From positions 868,001-932,000 of the forward strand of contig NHNW01000002.1 in assembly GCA_002786025.1 (NCBI GenBank): DNA of 64,000 bases, in the 5' to 3' direction. Of the stretch, positions 24,572-35,408 are shown piece after piece. Below the pieces are notes generated by a model. The model was not told the origin of the DNA, did not search any database, and saw only the letters and a program-made list of their open reading frames with translations. This stretch comes from Zasmidium citrigriseum. Lineage: Eukaryota; Ascomycota; Dothideomycetes; Mycosphaerellales; Mycosphaerellaceae. Position 1 is the stretch's first letter; every line of letters begins with the position of its first letter. Made by a program: the position numbers and the translations under genes.

Positions 24572-25107
24572 GGCTCCAGGCGATGGGCATCCCGGTTGTG
24601 TCAATGTCTTGGTGGCGAGCAGGTGAAGTCGAGTTTCGGCGACGCGAGCGCGTCCCTAGCGCCACGCGTCATCCCGTGACCGCGGGATCCCCGCTTTTTC
24701 TGCAACTCTGTTCGCTCCTCTTCTTGCGGAGGTGAATGAACAACGACATCGTCAACGCTTCCAGTAGCAGTATGGCCATTATCCATTTCCATTTCTTTGC
24801 AAACACGAATTTAGCTCGGCGAGTAAGACGAGTCGATCATGTCAAAAGGCCCGGCAACGGCCACTCGCTTCTTTCACGGCGTGTTACTCATGGACAGTGG
24901 GCATTGGCGAGGTCGAACGGAGCGTAAATAGGTGCGGAGGGGCTGGAAGGTCAAGCTACGTCAATGCGATATGGCCGTCGTTGCTTGCCCTTGGTGAGCC
25001 ATCTTCCTTCCTTCTCACTGTCGACGATCTCAAGACGTTGTATTCCTCCCCTATCACCCCCATTGCAATCATTCAAGCCTCCCTTTTCCTCCACGGCAAC
25101 GACCAAG
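24572..25107. other. Divergent intergenic region, MPH1 and GFA promoters
   Basis: About 530 bases; no coding stretch supported. Pyrimidine-rich sequence before 25108 is probable leader. Confidence 0.5.
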
Positions 25108-25662
25108 ATGCCCAAAGATCCCACCGGCGATCCTAAGCAGCACGATGCTTCGAAGTTCAAGGACGGCATGTCAGGAACGTGCCTATGCGGTAGCATCACC
25201 GTACACATCAATGACAGCGAGCTGTTCGCCAAGAAGCGGGGCCATCTCTGCCATTGTGCCAATTGCCGAAAAGTCGCTGGATCGTTCGTTGCGTCGAACC
25301 TTTTAATTGAGCAAGAGAAGGTTACGATTGAAGACAAGGATGGCACGTTGAAGACGTACGAAGACTATGAAACGTTGAGTGGAAATCCAGTATATCGATC
25401 GTTCTGCGGCAAAGACGGGAAGTGAGTGAACACTCTGCAATAAAGAGACCTTTGGGCAAATACGCTGATACTCTATCACAGCCCAATCAAATCGGAGACG
25501 GCAGCATATCCTGGCAAAGTCGTTCTCAAGATGGGCATCTTCCCACGCATTCCACAGCCAGAAGCAGAAGGATTTGGCCTCCACAAGCACGATTGGCAAG
25601 GCCAGCACCAGGGCATCGATACATACGAGATCAAGTGGGCTGGACCAGAGAAGAAATTGATG
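25108..25662 (+). CDS. GFA/CENP-V-domain zinc protein, C-terminus uncertain
   Basis: Exons 25108-25421 and 25482-25662 give 164 residues. Zinc-binding Cys motifs of the GFA fold are present: GTCLCGSI near residue 25 and CHCANCRKVAGSF near residue 50; FCGKDGN follows later across the splice. Family members bind zinc and include glutathione-dependent formaldehyde-activating-type proteins, though most are not shown to do that reaction. As read, the last 16 residues are unlike the family. A different frame from about 25623 would extend to a stop at 25677-25679 with a more natural tail, hinting at a 2-base change near the ATATAC at 25619-25624. See findings. Confidence 0.75.
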
Positions 25663-25679
25663 GGGAATGGTGCTTGAGA

Positions 25680-26127
25680 CCTGTAAGTATGAACCCCTTC
25701 CTGACTACTTTAAGATGTAGTCCAATTGAGCACCCTGCAAAAGCAACCTTGATGGCCATAGAGCTAGTGGCGTTGAATGTGTCCTGGCTTCTTCAAGCAT
25801 CGCCTCCATTGTGTATTTCTCTTGTCCATCGTGTGCTGACCATTCTCTCTCAGGCTTTGAAAGAGAGCGGCTCATTCTTGAAAACTTCATAACCAAAACA
25901 TTCTCTCATCGACCGTTCCCTGCCCTCACTTCCGTGCTAGACATCTCAATCATCGCTTGCTGGCCTTTGCCTTTCGCCCATTTGGAGAAAGCGGTCCTTG
26001 TTGTTCGTTTGTTGTAGCCTTCTCTTGGGTTTCTCCTGCATCGCTGCGTTGTTGATCGTTGCTTGCTGACCTCTGCCTCCCAGACATTCCGTGAGATTGG
26101 CTCATCATCAGTCTCGCTATGAAGTGC
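25680..26127. other. Intergenic between convergent genes
   Basis: AT-richer than its surroundings, with several CT-rich runs. No gene supported. Confidence 0.45.
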
Positions 26128-26835
26128 TCAAGAGAAGTACTTCGGCAGCCTTTCGTCCAGGCCTTTGAAGTGGAAACTGATCATATTCAGGTCTTTCATG
26201 GTAGCGGACAGCCGGTATTTGTAGTCCCCATCAACTCCCCAGTGCCGGAGCATCGCATCTTCGGCCTCTCCAAGGGCTGTGTCGTACTCGACGATGCCAT
26301 TCTCAAGCTTAAGATGGAATTTCTCGTGCCTGGGATGGCCTTTAGGGTATGGTGTTCCCAGCTCGGCGATAACCTGACACGATGGGAGAGCCTTGTTGAG
26401 TTGCGGCGCCAGGAATCTCAAGAACTCCCCGTTCCTGTGCATGATCTCAATTTGCAGTTCGCCTTCAAAAGAGACGAGATCCCTGACGACTCCCGTGGTC
26501 GCAAGCGTTATCTTGGGGATATGTACCTCGGCCTTCTTGTCAATGGCCATGAGGAAAGTCAAGGCCACTTGAGAGACCTCTGGAAACTCGCTGAGGCGGC
26601 CGTTGTCGAGGTAGAAGGTGAAGCTGTTCGATGCGTAGAAGAGCTGCAGGCTTTCGTTGAGGGTTTGTCGACAGGCTCTCGTCAGCGCGAAGGGGTGCTT
26701 GTCGGCATCTTGGGGAGAAAGCCTCAGCTTTCCGTCGATCGTGGTGATGTGGATGGGCTCGGCCTGGGTGGCGACGAGCTCGTAGATGCGGTTACGGATC
26801 TCCGCCGACAGCTTTCCCAGCGGCGATGCGTCCAT
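26128..26835 (-). CDS. Short F-box-like/2EXR-type fungal protein
   Basis: A single exon of 235 residues from the ATG at 26835; the frame continues upstream but only with a GTG. It starts MDASPLGKLSAEIRNRIYEL, the LxxLPxEIRNxIYxLV-type motif that opens many Dothideomycete proteins with a degenerate F-box. A conserved LTRACRQTLNESLQLFYASN follows, then a less conserved alpha/beta region. Such proteins are expanded in plant-associated fungi; an adaptor role in SCF complexes is often assumed but not shown. No transmembrane or secretion signal. Confidence 0.75.
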   Translation of the reverse strand: MDASPLGKLSAEIRNRIYELVATQAEPIHITTIDGKLRLSPQDADKHPFALTRACRQTLNESLQLFYASNSFTFYLDNGRLSEFPEVSQVALTFLMAIDKKAEVHIPKITLATTGVVRDLVSFEGELQIEIMHRNGEFLRFLAPQLNKALPSCQVIAELGTPYPKGHPRHEKFHLKLENGIVEYDTALGEAEDAMLRHWGVDGDYKYRLSATMKDLNMISFHFKGLDERLPKYFS

Positions 26836-27149
26836 CTCTGCTATTCGATCGATGGTTGGGGTGTTGGCGAAGGAGGCAGAGGGTTGGGGATTGATGTGGG
26901 AGTGAGAAGAATTGCGCTGCTTGTGATCTTTGGAACGAGGCGCGTGAGTGAAGGTGTTCGGGCAAGCGGGCTGTGTTTGCTCAGGGCTCCTAGAGAAAGA
27001 CACCACCCAGCTCGTCTAAATCGCCCTTTACGGTGCCCTCTTCTCCTACGACTTACTACTAACGACTTGCTTTTAACATTTACAGTTCACGATTTAACGC
27101 GCGTTCTCACTACTATCGATTTGATCTAGGCTCACAACCCTTTTACGGA
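26836..27149. other. Intergenic, upstream of the F-box-like gene
   Basis: A CT-rich leader on the minus strand lies up to about 27000. No other coding is supported. Confidence 0.4.
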
Positions 27150-27460
27150 TAGCGCACGGGAAAGAGATGAATCGGAGCATTGAAGGAGCACACTGAGCTG
27201 AAGGGACACATCAAAGTGACGGATGCACTGAATGGAGATCTGCTCTGAAGTGAAGACCGCAATGAATCGATGGAAGATTGGACTAATGGACATACTGGAT
27301 CGAAGGACCTGCGGAGCTGATGGCAACACTGAAGGGGAGGGCCCGCTGAATTGAAGGACACACTGAAAGAGACGGACGGGGGAATGCTATGAACAATCTG
27401 AAAGAGACAGCAGGAAGACTACAGACGATCTGATATGAGACAGACGCGCAAGAGACGGAA
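27150..27460 (+). repeat. Degenerate CTGAA/GAGAC-rich direct repeats
   Basis: Purine-biased tract with recurring units of the type TTGAAGGAnCACACTGAA and CTGAAAGAGACnG (for example near 27178, 27350, 27364 and 27399), spaced irregularly. No start codon-led protein fits. It is probably an old, diverged minisatellite between genes. Confidence 0.5.
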
Positions 27461-27780
27461 TTGGTACAGCCGTTGGGAAATTCTCCGTAACGTCGTCGCC
27501 ACTCGTGGCATCCATGGCATGGTATCGCCCAATCTGGTACTACCTGACCGCTAGCCAGACGCGGCCATGATCAACAATCGATATGGACGAACGACATGCC
27601 TCCCATGGGCCTTCACCATGAACGGTTCTCGAACATATGGCTCTCAGCAGGGCGGCGTCGTTGACCGTAGCAACAATCGTGACGTTGGCCAGGCGCAATG
27701 TCAACAGTTCTGAGTTCAAAATCGAGATCTCGCCCACCAGCAATCGAACGACCAGCAACATCTTTCCTACACTCGCCACA

Positions 27781-28876
27781 ATGTCATTGAACTTGACCGT
27801 CACCATCCCACTCGAGACAGCCGCGATCCTTCGCAAAGCTCACGACTCTCGAACGGCCGACCAAGACGTTGACTCCGCCTTGTTCACCGTCGCCAATGCA
27901 GTCATCGATGCCGTCAAAGCATTGCCTTGGAGCATCACGACCTCGCCAGCCCTGCTCGAAAGCCGAAACCTCTCCCCATACGGCGTTCTGACGCCGCCCT
28001 CATCCACCTACTCAAAAGACTCATCGGGATACTGCTCTGGCCGACCACTGCCTGACTTCAGCTCAACCGGCGAGATGTCGTCAAGATCGACCTCTGCCTC
28101 TACACCTGCAGAAGGTTCCGCAGTGTCAGCAGAGTCAGACAGCTGGTGGTCGGCAAAGGAGGGATACAATGATGAGTTCTCCGTCGATATCATCGATGTC
28201 GTGAACGGAGAAGAGCAGATCTACTATCTTTCAGTCAACGGCAGCATGCTGCTCGACGAGCTTGCCTTTAGGGTCGAGCAAGTCTCTGGTGTCCCGGCAG
28301 ACGAGCAGAGTCTTGTGTGGAGAGGATACAGATTGAATCAGCCAGATGCTGCATTGAGCACGGTAAGACTCCAACTTTCTGCTCATCCGAAAATACAATT
28401 GCTAACATTGATCTAGTACGGCGTGGGTGACGGCTCCAAGATCCACCTTCTCAGGAAAGCACCCTCAGTTTCCACTCTCCCTGCCTCGCCGGTAGAAGAA
28501 GAACAAGAAGAAGAGACGTATTTTCAGCCAAACCCTGGGTATGAGATCGTTGTCCAGACAGTTGGAGGCAAGCGGATTCCCACCATTGTTCAGGGCGAGA
28601 CAACGACAGCTGAGCTGGCTTCCTTCATCTTCGACAGACAAGGGATCTGCCCAGGTCTTCAAAGATTAGTGCACCGTGGGAATGTCATCTTTGATGGGTA
28701 TGCATACGACATGGGAGAGCCACATCTGATATACACATTAGAAGAGGCAAGTTTATTGACATTGATCTGCCGGTCAATCGCAACACCACGAGTGGAGACT
28801 CATGCTGACTTCCTCACAGCTTGGAATTGGACCCGACACTCAAATCACGCTCTACTTCTGCAACACGATGCGATGA
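27781..28876 (+). CDS. Tandem ubiquitin-like domain protein, first half of a locus
   Basis: Exons 27781-28362, 28417-28746 and 28820-28876 encode 322 residues. The second intron has a GC donor (GAG/GCAAGT). After an N-terminal region and a Ser-rich linker (about residues 65-120), one beta-grasp domain begins at EFSVDIIDVVNGEEQIYYLS and ends at GSKIHLLRK across splice 1. A second begins at YEIVVQTVGGKRIPT and ends at LEELGIGPDTQITLYF across splice 2. The spacing and Leu pattern are those of ubiquitin folds. No C-terminal di-Gly is present, so these are domains, not conjugatable tags. The TGA at 28874-28876 may be secondary. See findings. Confidence 0.6.
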
Positions 28877-29151
28877 GACCAACATCTCCTTTCGACCAGA
28901 TCTCACCTCAGGACAAGCGTTACCAGCAGCACGTGTTCTTCGGAACCCGAACCCAAATATTAGACTTCTTTCTAATCATCAAAGTCCTTGGCCAAAGATC
29001 ACATGCTCATCAAGAATTTCATCTAAACCCTACAGATTATGTTACACAGCTCAGTCGATGTTGACACATTTGATGCTTCGATTGGGAGGCAGACCCGGTT
29101 GTTCGATGTCATGTGCTTTCAAGGCGTCATATCTGTTACGTTTGGGATGAC
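28877..29151 (+). pseudogene. Coding-like remnant between the two ubiquitin-like genes
   Basis: Three frames in turn carry plausible protein. First is CDETNISFRPDLTSGQALPA (from about 28873), then MLHSSVDVDTFDASIGRQTR (from 29039, preceded by an in-frame TAA near 29027), then DDMDETEPLSRECLA (from 29146). Frame changes near 28873, about 28990 and 29145 are not explained by good splice sites. It looks like a once continuous reading frame with indels, or errors in the sequence. No domain recognised. Confidence 0.4.
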
Positions 29152-30058
29152 ATGGATGAGACGGAACCCCTCTCGCGAGAGTGCTTGGCTACACGTGATG
29201 TGGTTGATATATACACTGACATGATCGTTCTTTTCGATGGAGAAGGTCCAGTAGGTGAGCAACATGGCGTTGACGATCACTGTTGAGCGCAACTCGCGCA
29301 GCCTTGTTGATGCTTTGAGATATAACTATCCAGGTGCCTCGCCGGCTTCGAAACCTGCCCAACGACGAGACAGCAAAATCACAAAGGAATTGAAGTATCA
29401 AGTTCGAGTCCATTGGCAGGACCATGGCGTTTACATCTTCGATCTCAAGAACACGATGCTCGTCGCCGATCTGAAGAGTCTCATCCAATCCAAGACTGGA
29501 GTTCCGGTCGTCCGGCAACGATTGACGCTCAATGATCAAGTACTTGAGGCTGAGAAGACTTTTCATGAGGTTGGTTTTCCCTCATTCACAATTCATGGGA
29601 CCATACTAACGCAAGTGGAGACATAGACCGGCGTCGACAGTGGGATGCTACGTCCATCAGCTCTCTGGACACAGATCGAACTTACACATCTCAACGGACT
29701 CTGTCTTCCGGACTCTGACATGGACTTCTGGGTCAAGACTTCCGGATCGGTGTCCCCGCAAATGGTTCCTGTACATGCCAGGAGCCAGACATCGCTGAGG
29801 GAACTGGGCATGCTGCTATTCGAACGCCATGGGAATCTTCCGAGGGGAAGGCGGCAACTGCTGCATGGCAAGCATGTTCTTTATGATAGCCAGATGGATG
29901 GTATGAAGACGGTCAAGGCAGCGGCTGACGTACCGAGGACGCTTGGAGATGTAAGTTGGGTTGGGGACGTGATCCCGGGCTTTGGCTGACAAGCACCACA
30001 GCTAGGTGTGAAGCAAGGAGCCGTGCTGGAATTCCAGATGGTGATCCTGCCAACATGA
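29152..30058 (+). CDS. Tandem ubiquitin-like domain protein, second half of the locus
   Basis: Exons 29152-29254, 29334-29569, 29627-29950 and 30002-30058 encode 239 residues. The intron at 29570 has a perfect TACTAAC branch site; its donor GTTGGT is weak. The third ubiquitin-like domain starts at ELKYQVRVHWQDHGVYIFDL, with the helix MLVADLKSLIQSKTGVPV. A fourth starts at MDFWVKTSGSVSPQM and ends at LGVKQGAVLEFQMV across the last splice. Again there is no Gly-Gly end. The chosen ATG is the first in this frame, but the real protein may begin in the upstream gene. Possible role: scaffold that binds ubiquitin-receptor-like partners; unproven. Confidence 0.55.
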
Positions 30059-30343
30059 AGTCACATCGATCGATGCATGAAGGCCATTGCACATTGGATT
30101 CGATAAAGAAGATGCACACAATCTGCGGTCTTGCATGACGAGAGCCACCTGGGCTCGACTGCGGCACTCCAATGATTTGAATCACGAAGCTGGGATGCTT
30201 CAGGCTGGGAAAAGTTTTGATTTTGCGCTGAGTATTGGATTCGTAGGTGAATCGAGAAATGCAGGCTCTTTGGTATTATTCTTCCTTCGATTCAGTGGCT
30301 GGCGAGATCTTGGCAAGAGACTTCGAAACTGATATTGCTCCTT

Positions 30344-31958
30344 CTAGGCTCCGAAGATATCTGTCGACGAATCCATATCCTGCTCCGTACAACAACTCAG
30401 AAAGCCGATGCCAGAAGTCCGGAAACGTTCGACAATCCAGCTCATCAGCCCTGCTATTGATCGACCACGCAGAATCGTTTGCTTCCCAGCCAAAGTTGCC
30501 CAGACGACATTCAGGGGATGAATGACCTGGAGCTTGGCGAGCAGGCTACGATCAAAGGCGTACTGTACCGACATCAAGATGTTTGAGATCATTCTCTCCT
30601 GGACTTTCACCAAGCGCTCTCTCCTGGAAGGCTCAAACCACTTCGTTTGATATCTCGACCGGAGCAGGTCATCCACCAGGAGGCTTAGACGTACGACCAT
30701 GAGCATTGCTCCCCAGTAGTGCGTGGCGATGGACCAGTGAGGTGAGTCGAAGTCGAATGAGTAGGGTACCACTTCGCGAGAGACCTCGTCCCGGGTCTGC
30801 TGAACCTTCAATTGGTGGAGTGTTGCATTCTCCGCTTCCAAATTTTCGCAGCTCAGGAGTATTCCGGCCAGTTCAATGACGGCCATCGGATCAGAGACCG
30901 TATCATGATGGAGATCTTGTACAGCGGCAATCATTTCGGCCAGTCGAACGGTGATCATCTGAGCTGACAGTTGCAAAGAGTTCCAATTGGCTGGTCTGGT
31001 CTGGAGGCTGAACGGCTGGAGTGTTTCCCACTGTTCGGCATCGAAGTCGGATTTTGCTGGAGCTCGCAATTGACCCAGGCCACAGGCACGTATGAACTCC
31101 AGTCTGCAAGTGTCTTGAAACATACCTCGAATCAAGGGACTAGGGTGAGAGAGGTCGGGCTGAGACAGCAGACAAGCCTGACTGACTTCCAAGTGGCAGA
31201 AGCTTGCTCGATGGCTTGCCTCCTCCTGGAATCCATTTGATATCAGGAGGTCAAACACCGACATCGAAAAGCTTGTGGCGGCTGCTTCCTCGGAGGGGCA
31301 ACCTTGAGCAGCGATGAGATGTTGTCGAAGCAATTTCAACGATTTCTCGTAGTTGGCGAGGGCTCCTTCCAAAAGGCCCAGGTCTCTCTTTCCGGATTTT
31401 AGCAGCAGGTGGTACTCGGTTGCTTGACAGAAGGCAAGTGCGGCGAAGTCTACTCGTCTGTCAGTCGCGACACTTTGCGCAAGGAAGAGGGTCATCCCAC
31501 CAAACATGCGGTTGTATCCAAGCAGTGCCGGTCCAAGGACGATCCAGGAGAACTGGAAGTGGAGCGCTTCGATCGCAGAGGCTAGCCGTTGGCCGAGAAG
31601 TGTTTCAGACGAAGACGGCACATTTCTGATTGTTGGCAGGCCATCCGAGAACATCTCTATCGCTAGTCGCTGCACACGCTTTTGGCGGTCTTTGCTGGCG
31701 ATTTGATCCTTCTGGACTGTCCTTCCTCCGGGACGATGGGGCTTAGAAGCGATCGTGCTGCTCTGTTTCTGCAACAATTCAGCAATGCCACGATGCTTCT
31801 TGATCCATTGAGCTTACCACTGCTCGACAGAACGAACATTGAGCAACGCTTCCGTTGAGACATGTGTGTCCAGTCGTCAGCCACGCGAGGCTCTTTGGCG
31901 GAATCAGGGGGTAAATGTCTCCCAAAAGGCTGTGAGCACCCGACAACTTTATCGACAT
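30344..31958 (-). CDS. Fungal_trans_2 (DUF3468)-type regulator-like protein
   Basis: Exons 31818-31958 and 30344-31768 would give 521 residues. The 49-nt intron (GTAAGC, branch GCTGAAT, TTGCAG) keeps the frame. The long exon has no ATG before residue 38, so an upstream exon is likely; the ATG at 31958 is my guess. The main region (IEMFSDGLPTIRNVPSS, WIVLGPALLGYNRMFGGMTL, AALAFCQATEYHLLLKSG, and HPLNVVWATLAGKQ near the end) is the all-helical C-terminal part typical of fungal Zn2Cys6 factors. The DNA-binding finger itself is not visible; only TCLNGSVAQCSFCRAV occurs in the first exon and it does not fit the motif. It may be finger-less or truncated. Confidence 0.65.
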
Positions 31959-32800
31959 TGTATCGTCCGACTTCTTCATCGCTACTACTCCATCTTCCTC
32001 GATCACAGAGAGCCAGACTACATCTTTATACTCGCACCGAAAGCCACTACCATGGCCGACTTCAGCAACGAAAGTTCGGAATTCATGGCCCCCATTCAAC
32101 GATCGACCACTGGCATGCAGCCACAGCACTCATGCAGGTCGCGTGGCGACTCAGAGGAACTGAGCGACACCAAGGGTAGACTCTGCCCTTATGCATAATC
32201 ACCTCGACCAGGGGTTCTAGCGCATTGAATGGCCAAATATCAGCCAGGCCCCGGTCCAGGTCGACCACAGCCTCGGAAGTCGTTGTCTCGCCCGCCAATT
32301 GCAGTAGCACACCAACCATTCGCTTCCAGAGAATATCTGAAGAACCAGCATCGACGAAGTTGAGCTGAAAGAGCGGGCTTTTTGTGCCTCCACACGGTCA
32401 ACTCCAACGCCAAGCTCGTGCTGCGAATTCATTCACCAACCAGAATAGAGTTCCTGCTAGGGCTGAATGTGGAGATCCTGCTGGGCAGAACTTAAATGCT
32501 CCCACCAGTCCTCGGCAACGCCGCAGTAACGTCTACAGCCGACGCCGATCGAGCGTAGACAGCAAGTACTGCGTTTGTAGTTCTGCCATTCGTCTGACAG
32601 GCGACAGTGCCACCATGCGGCTGGCTTTATAATAAGCGTAATGGTCTTGCGTCTCTTGCGTGCCGATGTCATGGGGCTGAGGCTGGATTGGAGACTGATC
32701 ATCAAATTCTATAGAATTGGCAAAGAGGTTTTGAGACATTGCGAGAGAACCCGGCTTCATAAACGCTACTGTACAACACATACCCATCTACATTCCTCAA
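31959..32800. other. Gene-poor stretch with minus-strand coding-like remnants
   Basis: On the minus strand, MSQNLFANSIEFDDQSPIQ (32738 downward) and, in another frame, SPLFQLNFVDAGSSDILWKR (about 32376-32317), continuing to GLADIWPFNALEPLVEVIM, have protein-like composition. They are separated by stops and frame changes, one at an A5 run (32356-32364 area). I cannot assemble a gene. Confidence 0.35.
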
Positions 32801-35211
32801 TCAATGCTTCTTGTGATACGCAGCAAACTGCACATCATGCTCATAATCATTCATATCCCTGAAATCGCCTCGCAGAACCTCGATACCCTCCTTCTTAACC
32901 TCTTCCACAAGATCCTTAACCTTGACGGCAATCTTCTCGCCATTGTAGTTGAACCTCTCATACACAACGTTACCGGTCAAAGACTGACCAAATGAGTGCA
33001 TCGAGTATCCAGCATCGGCATATCGCTCCCAGCCGTTAGGCGAGTAAGCCTCGATGACCACTCGCGGTGCAGTTCCAAGCACACTCTTCTTGTACTCCTT
33101 CGACTGGGCTTCGAAGATGCGCTGGCATGGGAAGCTGACAACACGGGCTTTGATGCCCTTGGCAATGAGGGCCTCGCGGGCTTCGATGGCGAAGCGCATC
33201 TCGGCTCCTACACCGATGAGGGTGACGTCTGCGTCTTTCTCTTCGAGGAAGACGTAGGCGCCCTTTTGCACGGCGTCGCGGCTGGAGTGCTTGGGGTATT
33301 GCGGGACCTTTTGTCGTGAGACGGAGATCATGGATGGGGTGTCTTTGGCGTTGATGGCGGCGATCACAGCTCCGGCTGCTTCTTCGCTGTCGCAGGGTCG
33401 GATGTAGTGGAAGTTTGGCATGGCCCGGTACAATGCTGCCAATTCAATAGGCTGATGCGTTGGACCGTCTTCTCCAGTTCCGATAGAGTCGTGAGTGGCG
33501 ATGTGAATCACCTGTAGGTTTTGGAGAGCACCCATTCGGACGCCAGGGGCGGCGTAGATGTAGAACATGAAGAAGCTGGAAGTCACGGGCAAGAACGTGC
33601 CCTTGTTGAAGGCCGCCATGCCGTTGGAGGCGGATGCCATGGCGTGCTCGCGGATTCCCCAGTGGATGTATCGACCAGTGTAGTCTCCGTTGAGTCCGCA
33701 AGCGGTCTGCAAGTTGGGGTTCTGGAAGTCAACCTTGCCTTTCCATGCCATGTTGACTGAGGGAGTAAGATCTGCGGTGCCGACCATGAGGTTTCTGCAC
33801 TTCTCGGCGATGGGATTGAGCACAGCACCTGCCGACTTTCGTGAAGGTGTATCTTCCGTGGGTAGGTCTTCGAGCTTGGGAACCATCTTGGTCCAATCGT
33901 CCAGGAATTCACCCTTGACTCGTTTTTGGAACTCGGCGGCGAGATCCGGATGAGCCTTAGTGTAATTCGAGATCATTTCCGACCAGTCCTTCTCCAACTT
34001 TTGGCCTCGAGGAACAGCCTCGCGGAAGTAGTCATATACCTCGTCGGACACCACAAAGGTCTTCTCTGGGTCCATTCCGTACGTCTTCTTGATATGAACA
34101 ATGTCTTCGGCACCCAAATCCGCTCCATGAGTGCTTGCAGCGCCTTGCTTCTGGCTGCCAACACCAATGACGGTCCGGATGTTGATGAAGGTGGGCTTGT
34201 CTTTCGACGCGCGGGCTTGGACCAATGCTTTGACGATGGACTCAACGTCATGGTTGCCGTCCGCAACCTCAAGCACATCCCAGCCGCACGCTCGCATCTT
34301 CGCGTTCACGTCGTCCGATGAGCAAATATCCACTGAACCGTCGCAGGTGATCTCGTTCCTGTCGTAGATTACGCAGAGGTTGTTCAGCTTCCAGTGGCCA
34401 GCCAGCTGGAACGACTCCATTCCCACGCCCTCCTGCAGACAAGCATCTCCGATCATGCACCAAGTCATGTTATCAACGACATCGTACGAGTCCCGGTTGT
34501 AGGTCGCTCCAAGGTTTTTGCTAGCCATGGCAAGACCGACTGCGTTGGCAACGCCCTGTCCAAGAGGGCCAGTAGTCACTTCAACACCATCGATCTCGAT
34601 TTCCGGATGTCCAGGCGTGATCGATGTAAAGCTGACGGAATGATATGATAGCAGCTGCTCCCAGGTCATCTGCTTGTATCCAACCAGGTGTAGGAATGTG
34701 TATTGGAAGAGACATGCGTGGCCGTTGCTAAGAACGAATCGATCTCGGTTGAAGAAGTCGGGATTCGAGGGCGAGTATTTCATCACGTATTTCCAGAGAG
34801 CAACACCGATTGCTGCCATTCCCATAGCAGATCTAGAAGTAGGTTAGCAAATGCTACGTTTGCAGGGGCTTCGAAGAGTTGCGTACCCAGGATGTCCGCC
34901 TAAAAAACAAAGGAAAAAGGTCAGTAAAGTCCTGGACGTGTCGGAGGCCATTTCTGCTCTTTTCAATGTCACATACAGCCAAACTGATGGCAGAGATCTG
35001 AGCGTTGTATCAGCATCATCCATATCATAAAAGTGTTCTATATGTTGTTCTGACCTGCAATAAGGCACCTGAACGTCCTCAGCACCAGATCCGTCTTCTC
35101 GTGTGCCTCCATTTTGACATCTTCCGCCGTTGCTTGCACTCCATTCTGCTTGCCATTGACCTTCAATGGAAGATGATCGATATCGCCATTCGAAACTGCT
35201 GAGGGAGCCAT
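32801..35211 (-). CDS. Dihydroxyacetone synthase-type transketolase
   Basis: Four exons (35055-35211, 34977-34997, 34887-34899, 32801-34832), 740 residues. Exons 2 and 3 are microexons of 21 and 13 nt. Spliced, they restore DLCHQFGCGHPG followed by SAMGMAAIGVALWKY, the thiamine-diphosphate enzyme N-terminus. Further motifs: LSNGHACLFQY, GPLGQGVANAVGLA, MIGDACLQEGVGMES (ThDP/Mg site), and the second domain ending in HDSIGTGEDGPTHQP and IEAYSPNGWERYAD. The sequence is closer to fungal DHA synthases (formaldehyde transketolases) than to TKL1. The C-terminus is KKH, not a peroxisomal SKL-type signal. It transfers two-carbon units from xylulose-5-phosphate; acceptor (formaldehyde or aldose) is unproven. 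A TATA box lies upstream. Confidence 0.92.
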
Positions 35212-35382
35212 TGTGGTTTTTGTCGCTGATGGCCAACACAACGATCGTAATTAGCGAAATTCCAAGTAATAGTAGGGACAAGTCTTGTCTTCGCCGTCGA
35301 CGGCCAACACAACGACGATGTGATTAGTAGAAGATCGAAGGGAATAGTGGTAACAAAAAGAACAACCAGAACGAAGACAAGA

Positions 35383-35408
35383 AACGTCAGGGTATATATA
35401 TACGTCAC
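35383..35408 (-). promoter_or_regulatory. TATA box flanked by two TGACGT elements
   Basis: On the minus strand GTGACGTA is followed by TATATATA and then TGACGTTT. This puts two CRE/ATF-type half-sites either side of a TATA box, about 180 bases upstream of the transketolase ATG. Position and order suggest the transketolase core promoter. Confidence 0.5.

Noticed and set aside
26119..27129. 336-residue plus-strand frame
   Set aside because: It is antisense to the EIRNRIY-type gene, which has recognisable motifs; the plus frame has none.
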